Below, piece by piece: positions 6,328-13,869 of a stretch of 17,376 bases of DNA. The stretch is from Pseudomonadota bacterium (GTDB lineage: Bacteria; Pseudomonadota; Alphaproteobacteria; Rhizobiales; Rhizobiaceae), in the NCBI GenBank assembly GCA_023444445.1, contig JAEXMK010000020.1:1-17376 (forward strand), read 5' to 3'. The position numbers and the translations under genes were made by a program. The notes below the pieces were generated by a model. It saw only the letters and a program-made list of their open reading frames with translations. It had not been told where the DNA came from and made no database searches. Numbering within the stretch: position 1 is the first letter of the stretch; the number at the start of each line of letters is the position of its first letter.

Positions 6328-8154
6328 ATGAGCACAAATTCGACCCGCACGCCGCTTGACCATATCCGCAACTTCTCGATCGTGGCCCATATCGACCACG
6401 GCAAGTCGACGCTGGCCGACCGCCTGATCCAGTCGACCGGCGGTCTTGCCGACCGCGAGATGAGCGAGCAGGTGCTCGACAACATGGAGATCGAGCGCGA
6501 GCGCGGCATCACCATCAAGGCCCAGACCGTGCGCCTGCACTACAAGGCGAATAACGGCGAGACCTATGTGCTGAACCTTATCGACACGCCCGGCCATGTC
6601 GACTTTGCCTATGAGGTGTCCCGCTCGCTTTCGGCCTGCGAAGGCTCGCTGCTGGTGGTCGATGCATCGCAGGGTGTGGAAGCCCAGACGCTCGCCAACG
6701 TCTATCAGGCGATCGACAATAATCACGAGCTGGTCACGGTTCTCAACAAGATCGACCTGCCGGCGGCCGAACCTGACCGCATCAAGGAACAGATCGAAGA
6801 AGTCATCGGCATCGATGCTTCCGATGCCGTGATGATTTCAGCCAAGACCGGTCTTGGTATTCCCGATGTTCTGGAAGCCATCGTCAACCGTCTGCCGCCG
6901 CCGAAGAGCGAAGTCGGCGAAAACGGGCCACTAAAGGCGCTGCTGGTCGACAGCTGGTACGACACCTATCTCGGCGTCATGGTTCTGGTGCGCGTCATCG
7001 ATGGTGTGCTGAGTAAGGGCCAGCAGATCCGCATGATGGGTTCGGGCGCGAAATACGGCATCGAGCGTGTCGGCGTGCTGACACCGAAGATGGTCAATGT
7101 CGATAGCCTCGGCCCCGGCGAGATCGGCTTCATCACCGCCTCGATCAAGGAAGTGGCCGATACACGCGTCGGTGATACCATCACCGACGACAAGCGCCCG
7201 ACGGCGCAGGCCCTGCCCGGCTTCAAGCCCGCGCAGCCCGTAGTGTTCTGCGGCCTGTTCCCGGTCGATGCTGCCGACTTCGAAGACCTGCGCGCAGCGG
7301 TGGGCAAGCTTCGCCTCAACGATGCCTCCTTCTCCTTCGAAATGGAATCGTCCGCCGCTCTCGGTTTCGGTTTCCGTTGCGGTTTCCTTGGCCTGCTGCA
7401 TCTCGAAATCATTCAGGAACGCCTTGAGCGCGAGTTCAATCTCGATCTCGTCGCCACCGCCCCTTCGGTTGTCTATGAAATGACGCTGACGGATGGCACG
7501 GAAAAGGAACTTCACAACCCGGCCGACATGCCCGACGTGGTGAAGATCAAGGAAATCCGCGAGCCGTGGATCAAGGCGACGATCATGACGCCCGACGAAT
7601 ATCTCGGCGGCATCCTGAAACTCTGTCAGGACCGGCGTGGCCTGCAGACGGAGCTGACCTATGTCGGCAACCGCGCGATGATCACCTATGAGTTGCCGCT
7701 GAACGAAGTGGTGTTCGATTTCTACGACCGTCTGAAATCGATCTCCAAGGGATACGCCTCGTTCGACTACAACATCATCGATTATCGCGAAGGCGATCTC
7801 GTCAAGATGTCGATCCTCGTGAATGGCGATCCCGTGGACGCGCTCTCCATGCTGGTGCACCGCTCTGCGGCCGACCGGCGCGGGCGCGGCATGTGCGAAA
7901 AGCTGAAGGAACTCATTCCGCCGCACATGTTCCAGATCCCGATCCAGGCTGCCATCGGCGGCAAGGTCATCGCCCGCGAGACCGTGCGCGCGTTGCGCAA
8001 GGACGTGACGGCGAAGTGCTACGGCGGCGACGCGACACGTAAGCGCAAACTTCTGGACAAGCAGAAGGAAGGCAAAAAGCGCATGCGCCAGTTCGGCAAG
8101 GTGGAAATTCCGCAGGAAGCCTTTATCGCCGCTCTGAAGATGAACGACGAATAA
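6328..8154 (+). CDS. lepA: elongation factor 4 (LepA), ribosome-associated GTPase
   Basis: This 608-aa translational GTPase has the usual LepA length. The G domain carries G1 AHIDHGKST (residues 20-28), G2 RGITIKAQ (59-66), G3 DTPGH (86-90), G4 NKID (140-143) and G5 SAK. Elongation-factor domains II and III follow, including an [15 protein letters not shown] segment. The conserved LepA C-terminal domain has [17 protein letters not shown] and ends in A-L-K-M-N-D-E. EF4 acts on ribosomes, promoting back-translocation or ribosome biogenesis under stress. The ATG at 6328 aligns with the family start but lacks a clear ribosome-binding site. A TGCTATATG at 6312-6320 could be an extended -10 box giving a very short leader. 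A strong terminator follows the gene. Confidence 0.98.
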   Translation: MSTNSTRTPLDHIRNFSIVAHIDHGKSTLADRLIQSTGGLADREMSEQVLDNMEIERERGITIKAQTVRLHYKANNGETYVLNLIDTPGHVDFAYEVSRSLSACEGSLLVVDASQGVEAQTLANVYQAIDNNHELVTVLNKIDLPAAEPDRIKEQIEEVIGIDASDAVMISAKTGLGIPDVLEAIVNRLPPPKSEVGENGPLKALLVDSWYDTYLGVMVLVRVIDGVLSKGQQIRMMGSGAKYGIERVGVLTPKMVNVDSLGPGEIGFITASIKEVADTRVGDTITDDKRPTAQALPGFKPAQPVVFCGLFPVDAADFEDLRAAVGKLRLNDASFSFEMESSAALGFGFRCGFLGLLHLEIIQERLEREFNLDLVATAPSVVYEMTLTDGTEKELHNPADMPDVVKIKEIREPWIKATIMTPDEYLGGILKLCQDRRGLQTELTYVGNRAMITYELPLNEVVFDFYDRLKSISKGYASFDYNIIDYREGDLVKMSILVNGDPVDALSMLVHRSAADRRGRGMCEKLKELIPPHMFQIPIQAAIGGKVIARETVRALRKDVTAKCYGGDATRKRKLLDKQKEGKKRMRQFGKVEIPQEAFIAALKMNDE

Positions 8155-8180
8155 GCCGCATATCTGCCGTTATTATTGAA

Positions 8181-8203
8181 GGGAGGCTCACAGCCTCCCT
8201 TTT
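8181..8203 (+). terminator. intrinsic terminator of lepA
   Basis: GGGAGGCT (8181-8188), a 3-base loop, AGCCTCCC (8192-8199) and then TTTT make a compact perfect hairpin 26 bases after the lepA stop. It lies between lepA and the convergent DUF2000 gene. The T-run is on the plus strand, so it mainly serves lepA. Confidence 0.9.
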
Positions 8204-8221
8204 GCGTTTGAAGGCCCATCC

Positions 8222-8629
8222 TCAAGCGTGCAGCTTCGCACCCTTGGTGATCTTGTCGACGATCTTCTTGTCAGCCCTCAGCGCCATGCCGACCACCTTG
8301 GCATCATCGGGAGAAAACTCCGAGAATACCTGGCGGTTGGCCGCATCGTGACCGGTCGAGAACATTTCCTCGATGTAGAGCGAGGTCGTAACGTCACGCT
8401 CGAGGGCACGCTGGTGGATTTTGCGCAACGCCTCCTGATCTGTGGCCATCACGACGATGGGCTGGATGGACAGGGGATTGTAGACGTTGCCCGCTGCGTC
8501 GAGGTATGGTTCACCGATGATCTCTCGGGTCTGGGCGACAATGCCAGACATGAGAAACGCGGTAACGTTCAGTTTTTGCCATACGGCAAGGTCATCACGA
8601 AGAATGATGGCGATCTTGGTGTCAAACAT
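8222..8629 (-). CDS. DUF2000 family protein
   Basis: This 135-aa protein begins K-I-A-I-I-L-R-D-D-L-A-V-W-Q-K-L-N-V-T-A-F-L-M-S-G, the hallmark of DUF2000, a small family thought to share the peptidyl-tRNA hydrolase 2 fold. A P-I-V-V-M-A-T-D-Q-E-A-L-R-K-I segment (residues 57-71) and E-E-M-F-S-T-G-H-D-A-A-N-R (87-99) follow, and it ends in K-G-A-K-L-H-A. Its biochemical role is not established. It is divergent from an AraC-type regulator, and the two ATG codons share two bases (8627-8629 against 8628-8630). Each promoter would then lie inside the other gene. The AraC protein probably controls this gene. No strong ribosome-binding site precedes the ATG. Confidence 0.88.
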   Translation of the reverse strand: MFDTKIAIILRDDLAVWQKLNVTAFLMSGIVAQTREIIGEPYLDAAGNVYNPLSIQPIVVMATDQEALRKIHQRALERDVTTSLYIEEMFSTGHDAANRQVFSEFSPDDAKVVGMALRADKKIVDKITKGAKLHA

Positions 8630-9500
8630 GCGAACTCAATCTGGCTGTGGTTACGAAAGAGAAGCGATCCTAGCGCCTCAGAGCAGCAGCGATCTTGAAC
8701 GTTCGTGCAAATTCGAAGGGATCGTACAGGCTCGCTCCAGCGAGGGCATAGAGCGTATAGACGCGCGCTTTCACGGCAACGCCTATGCGCCACATCGCCA
8801 CGATACCTATGCGCTCGGCGTCACGCTTTACGGCGTCCAGACCTTTTCCTATCGCGGATCGTCGCATTTCAGCATGCCTGGAAATGTAATCGTGCTGCAT
8901 CCCGACGAAGTGCACGATGGCGGCGCAGGCACGGACGAAGGCCTGCACTATCGCATGCTCTACCTTCCGCCGGAGAAAACGACAGAGGCGGGGTATAACA
9001 CGCTGCCTTTTGCCCAAAGCGCCGTCATCGAGGACGAAGAATTCCAGCAATGTCTGACCGAGGCGCTCGGCAATCTCGAGGGCGAACCTGGCAGTCTGCT
9101 GCTCACCGACTGGCAATCGCGGCTTTCGGATCTGCTCTGGAAACATTCGAACGGAAGCGCCAGACCCATCAAGTGGATCGACCGTGCAGCCGTTCTGCGA
9201 TGTCGGGACTATCTGCTGGAGAACAGCGCCGACACCGTTGGGTCACAGGAGCTGGAAGAGATAAGCGGCCTCGACCGCTTCACACTCTTCCGGCAGTTTC
9301 GCTGCCTGTTCGGAACCAGCCCGCACCGTTATCTCATCATGCGCCGATTGCAAAAATGCAAGGACATGATGCGCGCGGGTACGAGCCTTGCCGAAACGGC
9401 GATTGCCTGCGGTTTCGCGGATCAGGCGCATTTCACCCGGCATTTCAAGAATGCGTTCGGCATGCCGCCGGGACGCTGGCTGAACCTTATTTCGTCCTAG
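8628..9500 (+). CDS. AraC-family transcriptional regulator
   Basis: This 290-aa regulator has an N-terminal AraC-type cupin sensor (residues 43-120: R-F-H-G-N-A-Y-A-P-H-R-H-D-T-Y-A-L-G-V-T and P-G-N-V-I-V-L-H-P-D-E-V-H-D-G). Two C-terminal helix-turn-helix units follow (about 190-285), with the signature A-E-T-A-I-A-C-G-F-A-D-Q-A-H-F-T-R-H-F-K and a P-G-R-W ending. The frame opens further upstream, but that would be antisense to DUF2000. ATG 8628 is the last ATG/GTG/TTG before the sensor domain, and no convincing ribosome-binding site precedes it; TTG 8616 and GTG 8619 are alternatives. It likely regulates the divergent DUF2000 gene. Its TAG overlaps the convergent flavoprotein's stop in a shared CTAG (9497-9500). 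Confidence 0.87.
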   Translation: MRTQSGCGYEREAILAPQSSSDLERSCKFEGIVQARSSEGIERIDARFHGNAYAPHRHDTYALGVTLYGVQTFSYRGSSHFSMPGNVIVLHPDEVHDGGAGTDEGLHYRMLYLPPEKTTEAGYNTLPFAQSAVIEDEEFQQCLTEALGNLEGEPGSLLLTDWQSRLSDLLWKHSNGSARPIKWIDRAAVLRCRDYLLENSADTVGSQELEEISGLDRFTLFRQFRCLFGTSPHRYLIMRRLQKCKDMMRAGTSLAETAIACGFADQAHFTRHFKNAFGMPPGRWLNLISS

Positions 9501-10390
9501 TGGATTTCCGGAAACAGGATTGATTGGTGCGCCGCAGCGCCCGCCATGGCGCCATCGCCCACCGCAAGGGCGACCGATCCGGCCGGTCGCGCGATATCAC
9601 CGCAGGCGAAGATGCCGCGAACGGTGGTCTGTTTCATCGGGTCCGTCACGATTGTCGATCCCATCGGTCCCTCCTCAATCGCGCAGCCGAGTTTTTCGAT
9701 CCATCGCGAAGTGATGCGCAATTTAGGCTGGGTGAAAAGACCGGTTAAAGCGATGCTGCGGCCGTCCGCCAGAACGACATCCGCATGGCCAGCAATCTGC
9801 GTGATACGGGTTGTTTCCACCCGGACATCCCGCGCGGCCAACATCGCATGCTGATCCGTATCCGGCTCGAATATGCCATTGGTGAAAAAGGTCGTCTTGC
9901 CCCAGTCCGGAAGCATCAATGCGTGGTGGATGGCCATAGGTGAAGCGGCGATGACGCCGATTTTTCCCTGGTCGAGTTCATAACCATGACAATAGGGGCA
10001 ATGGAAGACCGCAGAACCCCAGCGCTCCTTCAGCCCGGCGATTTCCGGAAGTTCATCGGTCACTCCCATGGCAAGGATAAGCCGATCCGCCCTCTCCCGA
10101 CGGCTGCCGTCGATCTCGATGATGAAATCGCCAAAGGACCCGTCGGCATCAGTCACCGTGCCCTCGACCCGATGTATCGTCCGGTAACGTTCGATCTGTC
10201 GGCGTGCCTCGGCGATAATCTCACCCGGCGCCTTGCCATCCTGCCCGAGGAAACCGTGGGAATGGCTGGCAAACCGGTTTCTGCGCTCGCTGGCATCCAC
10301 GATCAGGATGTTCTTTCTGGCTCGGCCAAGCTGAAGGGCCGCGGAAAGGCCAGCATAGCTGCCGCCGATAATGATCACGTCGAATTTCAT
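9497..10390 (-). CDS. FAD-dependent oxidoreductase, thioredoxin-reductase / dithiol-oxidase fold
   Basis: This 297-aa flavoprotein has an N-terminal FAD motif, F-D-V-I-I-I-G-G-S-Y-A-G-L-S-A-A (3-18). The redox pair C131/C134 lies in C-P-Y-C-H-G-Y-E, and a C-terminal FAD motif is at I-F-A-C-G-D-I-A-R-P (260-269). It lacks the usual G-G-G-N-S-A NADPH motif; the equivalent position reads V-I-A-A-S-P-M-A-I-H-H-A (146-157), and no H-R-R follows. A CPYCHG(Y/W)E active site with weak NADPH binding recalls the GliT/HlmI/DepH dithiol oxidases, which use oxygen, though many uncharacterised thioredoxin-reductase-like proteins share it. ATG 10390 was chosen over an upstream in-frame start because the FAD motif begins right after it. 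The gene is divergent from an Rrf2 regulator that likely controls it. Confidence 0.87.
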   Translation of the reverse strand: MKFDVIIIGGSYAGLSAALQLGRARKNILIVDASERRNRFASHSHGFLGQDGKAPGEIIAEARRQIERYRTIHRVEGTVTDADGSFGDFIIEIDGSRRERADRLILAMGVTDELPEIAGLKERWGSAVFHCPYCHGYELDQGKIGVIAASPMAIHHALMLPDWGKTTFFTNGIFEPDTDQHAMLAARDVRVETTRITQIAGHADVVLADGRSIALTGLFTQPKLRITSRWIEKLGCAIEEGPMGSTIVTDPMKQTTVRGIFACGDIARPAGSVALAVGDGAMAGAAAHQSILFPEIH

Positions 10391-10440
10391 AAAGCACCCA
10401 TTGTTCAGGGAATAAAACGGAAGCGCACTTAATTTCATGA

Positions 10441-10498
10441 AACTTATATTGTTACGTGATTTTCGAAGTCAATAGTCACGCAACTTATATTGTTACGT
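10441..10498. promoter_or_regulatory. divergent promoter with two 17-bp operator repeats
   Basis: AACTTATATTGTTACGT occurs twice, at 10441-10457 and 10482-10498, 41 bases apart (about four helical turns). Each copy is centred on an imperfect dyad, AAC-N7-GTT with CG flanks. On the minus strand, TTGACT (10467-10472) and TATAAG (10443-10448), 18 bases apart, form a promoter for the flavoprotein whose -10 box lies in the first repeat. The second repeat supplies a TATATT that may be the -10 box of the Rrf2 gene. These are probable Rrf2 binding sites controlling both genes. Confidence 0.7.
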
Positions 10499-10542
10499 CA
10501 CGTCGAGCCTGATAGTGTCGAGAGAAATGGATGGGGTGAGCG

Positions 10543-11001
10543 ATGAGACACGACACGCGCCTTTCTCGGGTGCTGCATATTCTGATCCATATGGAAAAAC
10601 ACGAGCGCGCGGCGACCTCCGAAAGCATCGCAGCAATGTTGCAGACCAATCCTGTGGTGGTGCGTCGCACGATGGCGGGCTTGCGGGAGCACGGTTACGT
10701 ATCGTCGGAAAAAGGCCATGGCGGCGGGTGGGTGCTGGCACGGCCGCTTAGCGAGATCACGCTGCTCGACATCTATCGGGCACTCGGCGCACCGGAGTTG
10801 TTTTCGATAGGACTGGCCGGTGATAATCCGAATTGCGTCATCGAACAGGCGGTCAACGCTGCACTTTACGACGCCATGAACGAGGCCGAAACCATCCTGT
10901 TGTCCCGCTTCGGAAGCATCTCGCTATCGGTACTCGCGGAGGAGTCGATCAATCGCTGGTCGAAGCTGTCCAACTGCCCCTCCGCCATGGAGCAGCTTTA
11001 A
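10543..11001 (+). CDS. Rrf2-family transcriptional regulator
   Basis: This 152-aa protein has an Rrf2-type winged helix: L-S-R-V-L-H-I-L-I-H-M at the N terminus, T-S-E-S-I-A-A-M-L-Q-T-N-P-V-V-V-R-R-T-M-A-G-L-R (25-48), and the wing G-H-G-G-G-W-V-L-A-R-P (58-68). The sequence is closest in style to YwnA-like members. It lacks the three-cysteine cluster of iron-sulphur Rrf2 proteins such as IscR and NsrR. Only C98 and C145 are present, so sensing by thiol oxidation rather than a cluster is plausible. ATG 10543 follows GGGGTGA. It is divergent from a CPYC flavoprotein and flanked by paired operator-like repeats, so it likely represses that gene and itself. Confidence 0.88.
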   Translation: MRHDTRLSRVLHILIHMEKHERAATSESIAAMLQTNPVVVRRTMAGLREHGYVSSEKGHGGGWVLARPLSEITLLDIYRALGAPELFSIGLAGDNPNCVIEQAVNAALYDAMNEAETILLSRFGSISLSVLAEESINRWSKLSNCPSAMEQL

Positions 11002-11024
11002 GCGCGATTGGCGTCGCACAAAGA

Positions 11025-11054
11025 AAAACCGCCCACTGGAAAGCAGGCGGTTTT
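11025..11054. terminator. bidirectional intrinsic terminator
   Basis: AAAACCGCC (11025-11033) and GGCGGTTTT (11046-11054) form a stem with a 12-base loop, with a run of A before it and T after it. It sits between the Rrf2 gene and the convergent 105-aa membrane-protein gene and can terminate both. Confidence 0.8.
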
Positions 11055-11072
11055 ATTATATCATTCAACCTG

Positions 11073-11390
11073 TTAAGGCTGGGTCTGCGTGCCACCCGTA
11101 TTCGGGCTTGCCGGTGCCGTGTTGTTCGCCGGCGGCGTTGCAGGCGTAGTCGGAGCCATGGGCGCCGGCGCCTGATCCGTTACTGCTGGCGGCGTGGTGG
11201 AGGACGTCGTTGCCGGATCAGTGGTCGGACCGCTCATTTGCGACCAGGCAAAAACGCCGACCAGAACGACAACGATGATCGCCAACCACGGCACCCAGGA
11301 CGACGACGTGCTGGCACGCGGTTCATTGCTGATATTCAGTTCCGGACGGAGATCGCGGTCCGGACGCGGGTTGTTGGGATCGAATGTCAT
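11073..11390 (-). CDS. small single-pass membrane protein, Pro/Thr-rich tail
   Basis: This 105-aa protein has three parts. The N terminus is polar (residues 1-30, D-P-N-N-P-R-P-D-R-D-L-R-P). One membrane helix spans about 33-50 (W-V-P-W-L-A-I-I-V-V-V-L-V-G-V-F-A-W). The tail is low-complexity, rich in Pro, Thr, Ala and Ser (53-105), and probably faces the periplasm. No known domain is recognised. The start is secure: AGGAGG lies seven bases before the ATG at 11390. A convergent terminator is shared with the Rrf2 gene. Similar proline-rich anchored proteins occur in rhizobial envelopes, but no function is assigned. Confidence 0.75.
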   Translation of the reverse strand: MTFDPNNPRPDRDLRPELNISNEPRASTSSSWVPWLAIIVVVLVGVFAWSQMSGPTTDPATTSSTTPPAVTDQAPAPMAPTTPATPPANNTAPASPNTGGTQTQP

Positions 11391-11485
11391 GGTGTTTCCT
11401 CCTCTTCATTCTGCGGAGAAAACCACGTTCACGGCATTTTGTTCCGATTTCCTTCAAATGCCAATAAACGGGGATGGCCAGTCAC

Positions 11486-12874
11486 TCACCGAAGGGCATC
11501 CGCAAGCACAGTCATGACCTGCGAGCCGGCCATTTGCGACACGTTGAAACGCATGAAACCAGAGGCGTTCTGCGACGAGCTGAAGACGTTACCGGGGGCC
11601 AGCACCACCTGCCGCGCAAGCGCCCGCCGCGCCACATCGGCGGCATCGATCCCTTCCGGCAGGCGGCACCACAGGAACATGCCCGCCTGCGGCTCGATCC
11701 ACGGCACACATCCGATCGATCGCAGACGGGTCGCAACTTCCGGCACCGCTGCCGCAAGACGCTGCCTGAGTGCCTCGACATGCTTGCGGTAACTTCCGTC
11801 CGTCAAAAGCGACAGAACAAGCGCCGCCGAAAAATGTGTTCCGCCGAAAGCGGTGGCGATCTTGAGATCGGTCAGAGCTTCCACCCATGCCTGGGGTGCT
11901 GCGATGAAACCACACCGCACCGAGGCGGACAGCGTCTTAGAAAAGCTGCCGATCTGGACGACGCGGTTCAGACCGTCAAAAGCCGCCAGCCTGGGAGCCG
12001 CCTGCGTTTCGAAATCGGCAAAAATATCATCCTCGATGATGGTCAGGCCCGCCTGTTCGGCCAGCATCAGCAGGCGATGGGCGGAAACAGCGGATAGTCT
12101 TGCGCCGGTCGGATTATGGATCGCGGAATTGGTAATATAAAGCCGAGGCTGATGGTCTTTCAGCGCCTGCTCGAAAAGCGGCAGATCAGGACCAGCAGGC
12201 GTATAAGGCACTCCGACGATCTTCACCCGATGCGCCCGCAGCAGGGCGTGAAAATTGAAATAACAGGGGTCATCGACGACGACCGTATCCCCCGGCTGCA
12301 ACAGGAAACGGCAGAGAAGATCGATCGCCTGCGTGCCGGAATCGGTGAGCATGATCTGGCTCGCCCCCGCCTGCACACCATATTCGGCCAGCCGGCGTGA
12401 CAGAAGCTGACGCAACGGCAACAGCCCCATCGGGCTGCCGTAATCCGTCAGCAAGGCGTCATCGGCGCGGGCCAGACCCCGCATCGCCCGCCGCAAGGCC
12501 TCCTGTGGCATCCACGATGCCGGGAGCCAGCCGCAACCGGGCTTGGCGAGCGCGGACCCGTCATCCAGAGATTGCCGTGACACCCAAAGAGGGTCCACCG
12601 CCCTGTCGGGCCGTGGTTCGATATCCGCAAGGGAGAGCGGCGCGAGCGGGCCGGCAACAAAAAAGCCGGAGCCGGGACGAGAGCTTATCGTTCCATCCGC
12701 CACAAGCCGGTCATATGCCTCCACAATGGTAGAGGTGGAAAGCTGCATGGTCTTTGCGAGTGCCCGCACGGACGGCAGGCGAGCGCCCGGAACGAGACTA
12801 CGCGCGGCGATGCGCTGGCGGATATTCGCCATTACCATTTCGATGCGCGTTCCCGCCGTGACCTGCACGTCCAC
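11486..12874 (-). CDS. MocR-type regulator (GntR HTH fused to PLP aminotransferase fold)
   Basis: This 462-aa protein has an N-terminal GntR winged helix (V-P-G-A-R-L-P-S-V-R-A-L-A and S-T-S-T-I-V-E-A-Y-D-R-L-V-A-D-G). A fold-type I aminotransferase domain follows. The latter contains H-N-P-T-G, E-D-D-I-F-A-D-F, and the pyridoxal-phosphate lysine in S-F-S-K-T-L-S (K313 in this numbering). MocR proteins use PLP or an amino-compound adduct as a sensor and usually control a divergent neighbour, here an EamA exporter. The frame reaches an ATG at 12907, but no ribosome-binding site precedes it. GTG 12874 has GGAGG five bases upstream and was preferred; GTG 12868 is a further option. The C terminus is complete. 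Confidence 0.9.
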   Translation of the reverse strand: MDVQVTAGTRIEMVMANIRQRIAARSLVPGARLPSVRALAKTMQLSTSTIVEAYDRLVADGTISSRPGSGFFVAGPLAPLSLADIEPRPDRAVDPLWVSRQSLDDGSALAKPGCGWLPASWMPQEALRRAMRGLARADDALLTDYGSPMGLLPLRQLLSRRLAEYGVQAGASQIMLTDSGTQAIDLLCRFLLQPGDTVVVDDPCYFNFHALLRAHRVKIVGVPYTPAGPDLPLFEQALKDHQPRLYITNSAIHNPTGARLSAVSAHRLLMLAEQAGLTIIEDDIFADFETQAAPRLAAFDGLNRVVQIGSFSKTLSASVRCGFIAAPQAWVEALTDLKIATAFGGTHFSAALVLSLLTDGSYRKHVEALRQRLAAAVPEVATRLRSIGCVPWIEPQAGMFLWCRLPEGIDAADVARRALARQVVLAPGNVFSSSQNASGFMRFNVSQMAGSQVMTVLADALR

Positions 12875-12914
12875 ATACACCTCCAACCGTACTGCTTTGC
12901 ATACCATAACAGTT

Positions 12915-12935
12915 TATCGATATTGTATCGGATTG
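12915..12935. promoter_or_regulatory. tandem direct repeat, candidate MocR operator
   Basis: TATCGATATTG (12915-12925) is followed directly by TATCGGATTG (12926-12935) in the gap between the divergent MocR and exporter genes. The repeat period of about one helical turn and the position fit MocR operators, which are often direct repeats. The AT-rich sequence also contains possible -10 boxes for both directions, but I could not fix -35 boxes. Confidence 0.4.
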
Positions 12936-12990
12936 TCGCTGTTCCTGCCAGCCGTTCCGGACCAATAAAGGCGAAACGCAGGAGACGATC

Positions 12991-13866
12991 ATGGACAAGA
13001 CGACAAGCGGCTGGCTGAACGGGCTGACGGGCGTGGTAATATTCAGCGGGTCTCTGCCTGCGACACGCCTTGCGGTAACGGGTTTCGACCCTGTTTTCCT
13101 GACCGCCGCCCGCGCCAGCATTGCGGGCCTGCTGGCGCTCGGATTGCTATATCTGTTCAGGCAGAAGCGCCCGGCGCGCGGTGATCTGACGTCACTCTTT
13201 ATTGTCTCGTTTGGCGTCGTGGTGGGTTTCCCGCTCTTGACCGCGCTCGCCCTGCGGCACGTCACTTCCGCACATTCCATTGTCTTCATCGGGCTGCTGC
13301 CGCTTGCAACTGCCGTATTTGCCGTGTTGCGTGGCGGGGAACGCCCGCGCCCCGTTTTCTGGCTGTTCTCCTGTCTCGGCAGCGCGCTGGTTGCGGGTTT
13401 CTCCCTGTCGAATTCGTTTGCCGCCGGGATAGAAGCCTCGCTTGCCGGCGATCTTCTGATGCTTGGTGCAATCATCATCTGCGGGCTCGGTTATGCAGAG
13501 GGCGCCGCGCTCTCCCGCAAGCTGGGCGGCTGGCAGGTGATTTCCTGGGCGCTGGTGCTTTCCCTGCCCGTGATGCTGCCGCTTGGCTTTTTTACCGGGC
13601 CGGAAACCCTTGGCGGCATAGAACCGCAAGCCTGGGGCGGGCTTGCCTATGTCTCGCTATTCAGCATGCTGATCGGTTTCATATTCTGGTATCGCGGGCT
13701 GGCGCTTGGCGGCATCGCTGCGGTGGGGCAGCTGCAATTGCTCCAGCCCTTCTTCGGGCTCGCGCTCGCCGCAACCCTGCTGCACGAGGACGTGAGCCCG
13801 GCCATGATCGGCGTTACGCTGGTGGTGGTGCTGTGTGTTGCCGGCGCGCGAAAATTCGCGCGCTGA
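12991..13866 (+). CDS. EamA/DMT family transporter
   Basis: This 291-aa inner-membrane protein has about ten transmembrane segments in two EamA repeats (residues 10-138 and 152-288). Typical features are G-S-L-P-A-T-R-L-A-V near TM1, F-L-T-A-A-R-A-S-I-A-G-L-L-A-L (end of TM2), and Q-L-Q-L-L-Q-P-F-F-G-L-A-L-A in the second half. The start ATG at 12991 is well supported by CAGGAGA upstream. It is divergent from a MocR regulator, the common MocR-DMT arrangement, so its expression likely responds to an amino compound that it exports. Its TGA (13864-13866) lies only three bases from the convergent lysozyme gene's stop. Confidence 0.9.
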   Translation: MDKTTSGWLNGLTGVVIFSGSLPATRLAVTGFDPVFLTAARASIAGLLALGLLYLFRQKRPARGDLTSLFIVSFGVVVGFPLLTALALRHVTSAHSIVFIGLLPLATAVFAVLRGGERPRPVFWLFSCLGSALVAGFSLSNSFAAGIEASLAGDLLMLGAIIICGLGYAEGAALSRKLGGWQVISWALVLSLPVMLPLGFFTGPETLGGIEPQAWGGLAYVSLFSMLIGFIFWYRGLALGGIAAVGQLQLLQPFFGLALAATLLHEDVSPAMIGVTLVVVLCVAGARKFAR

Positions 13867-13869
13867 TCA

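Noticed and set aside
6931..7926. 331-aa open frame antisense to lepA
   Set aside because: Pure shadow of lepA codon bias; no domain or ribosome-binding site supports it.
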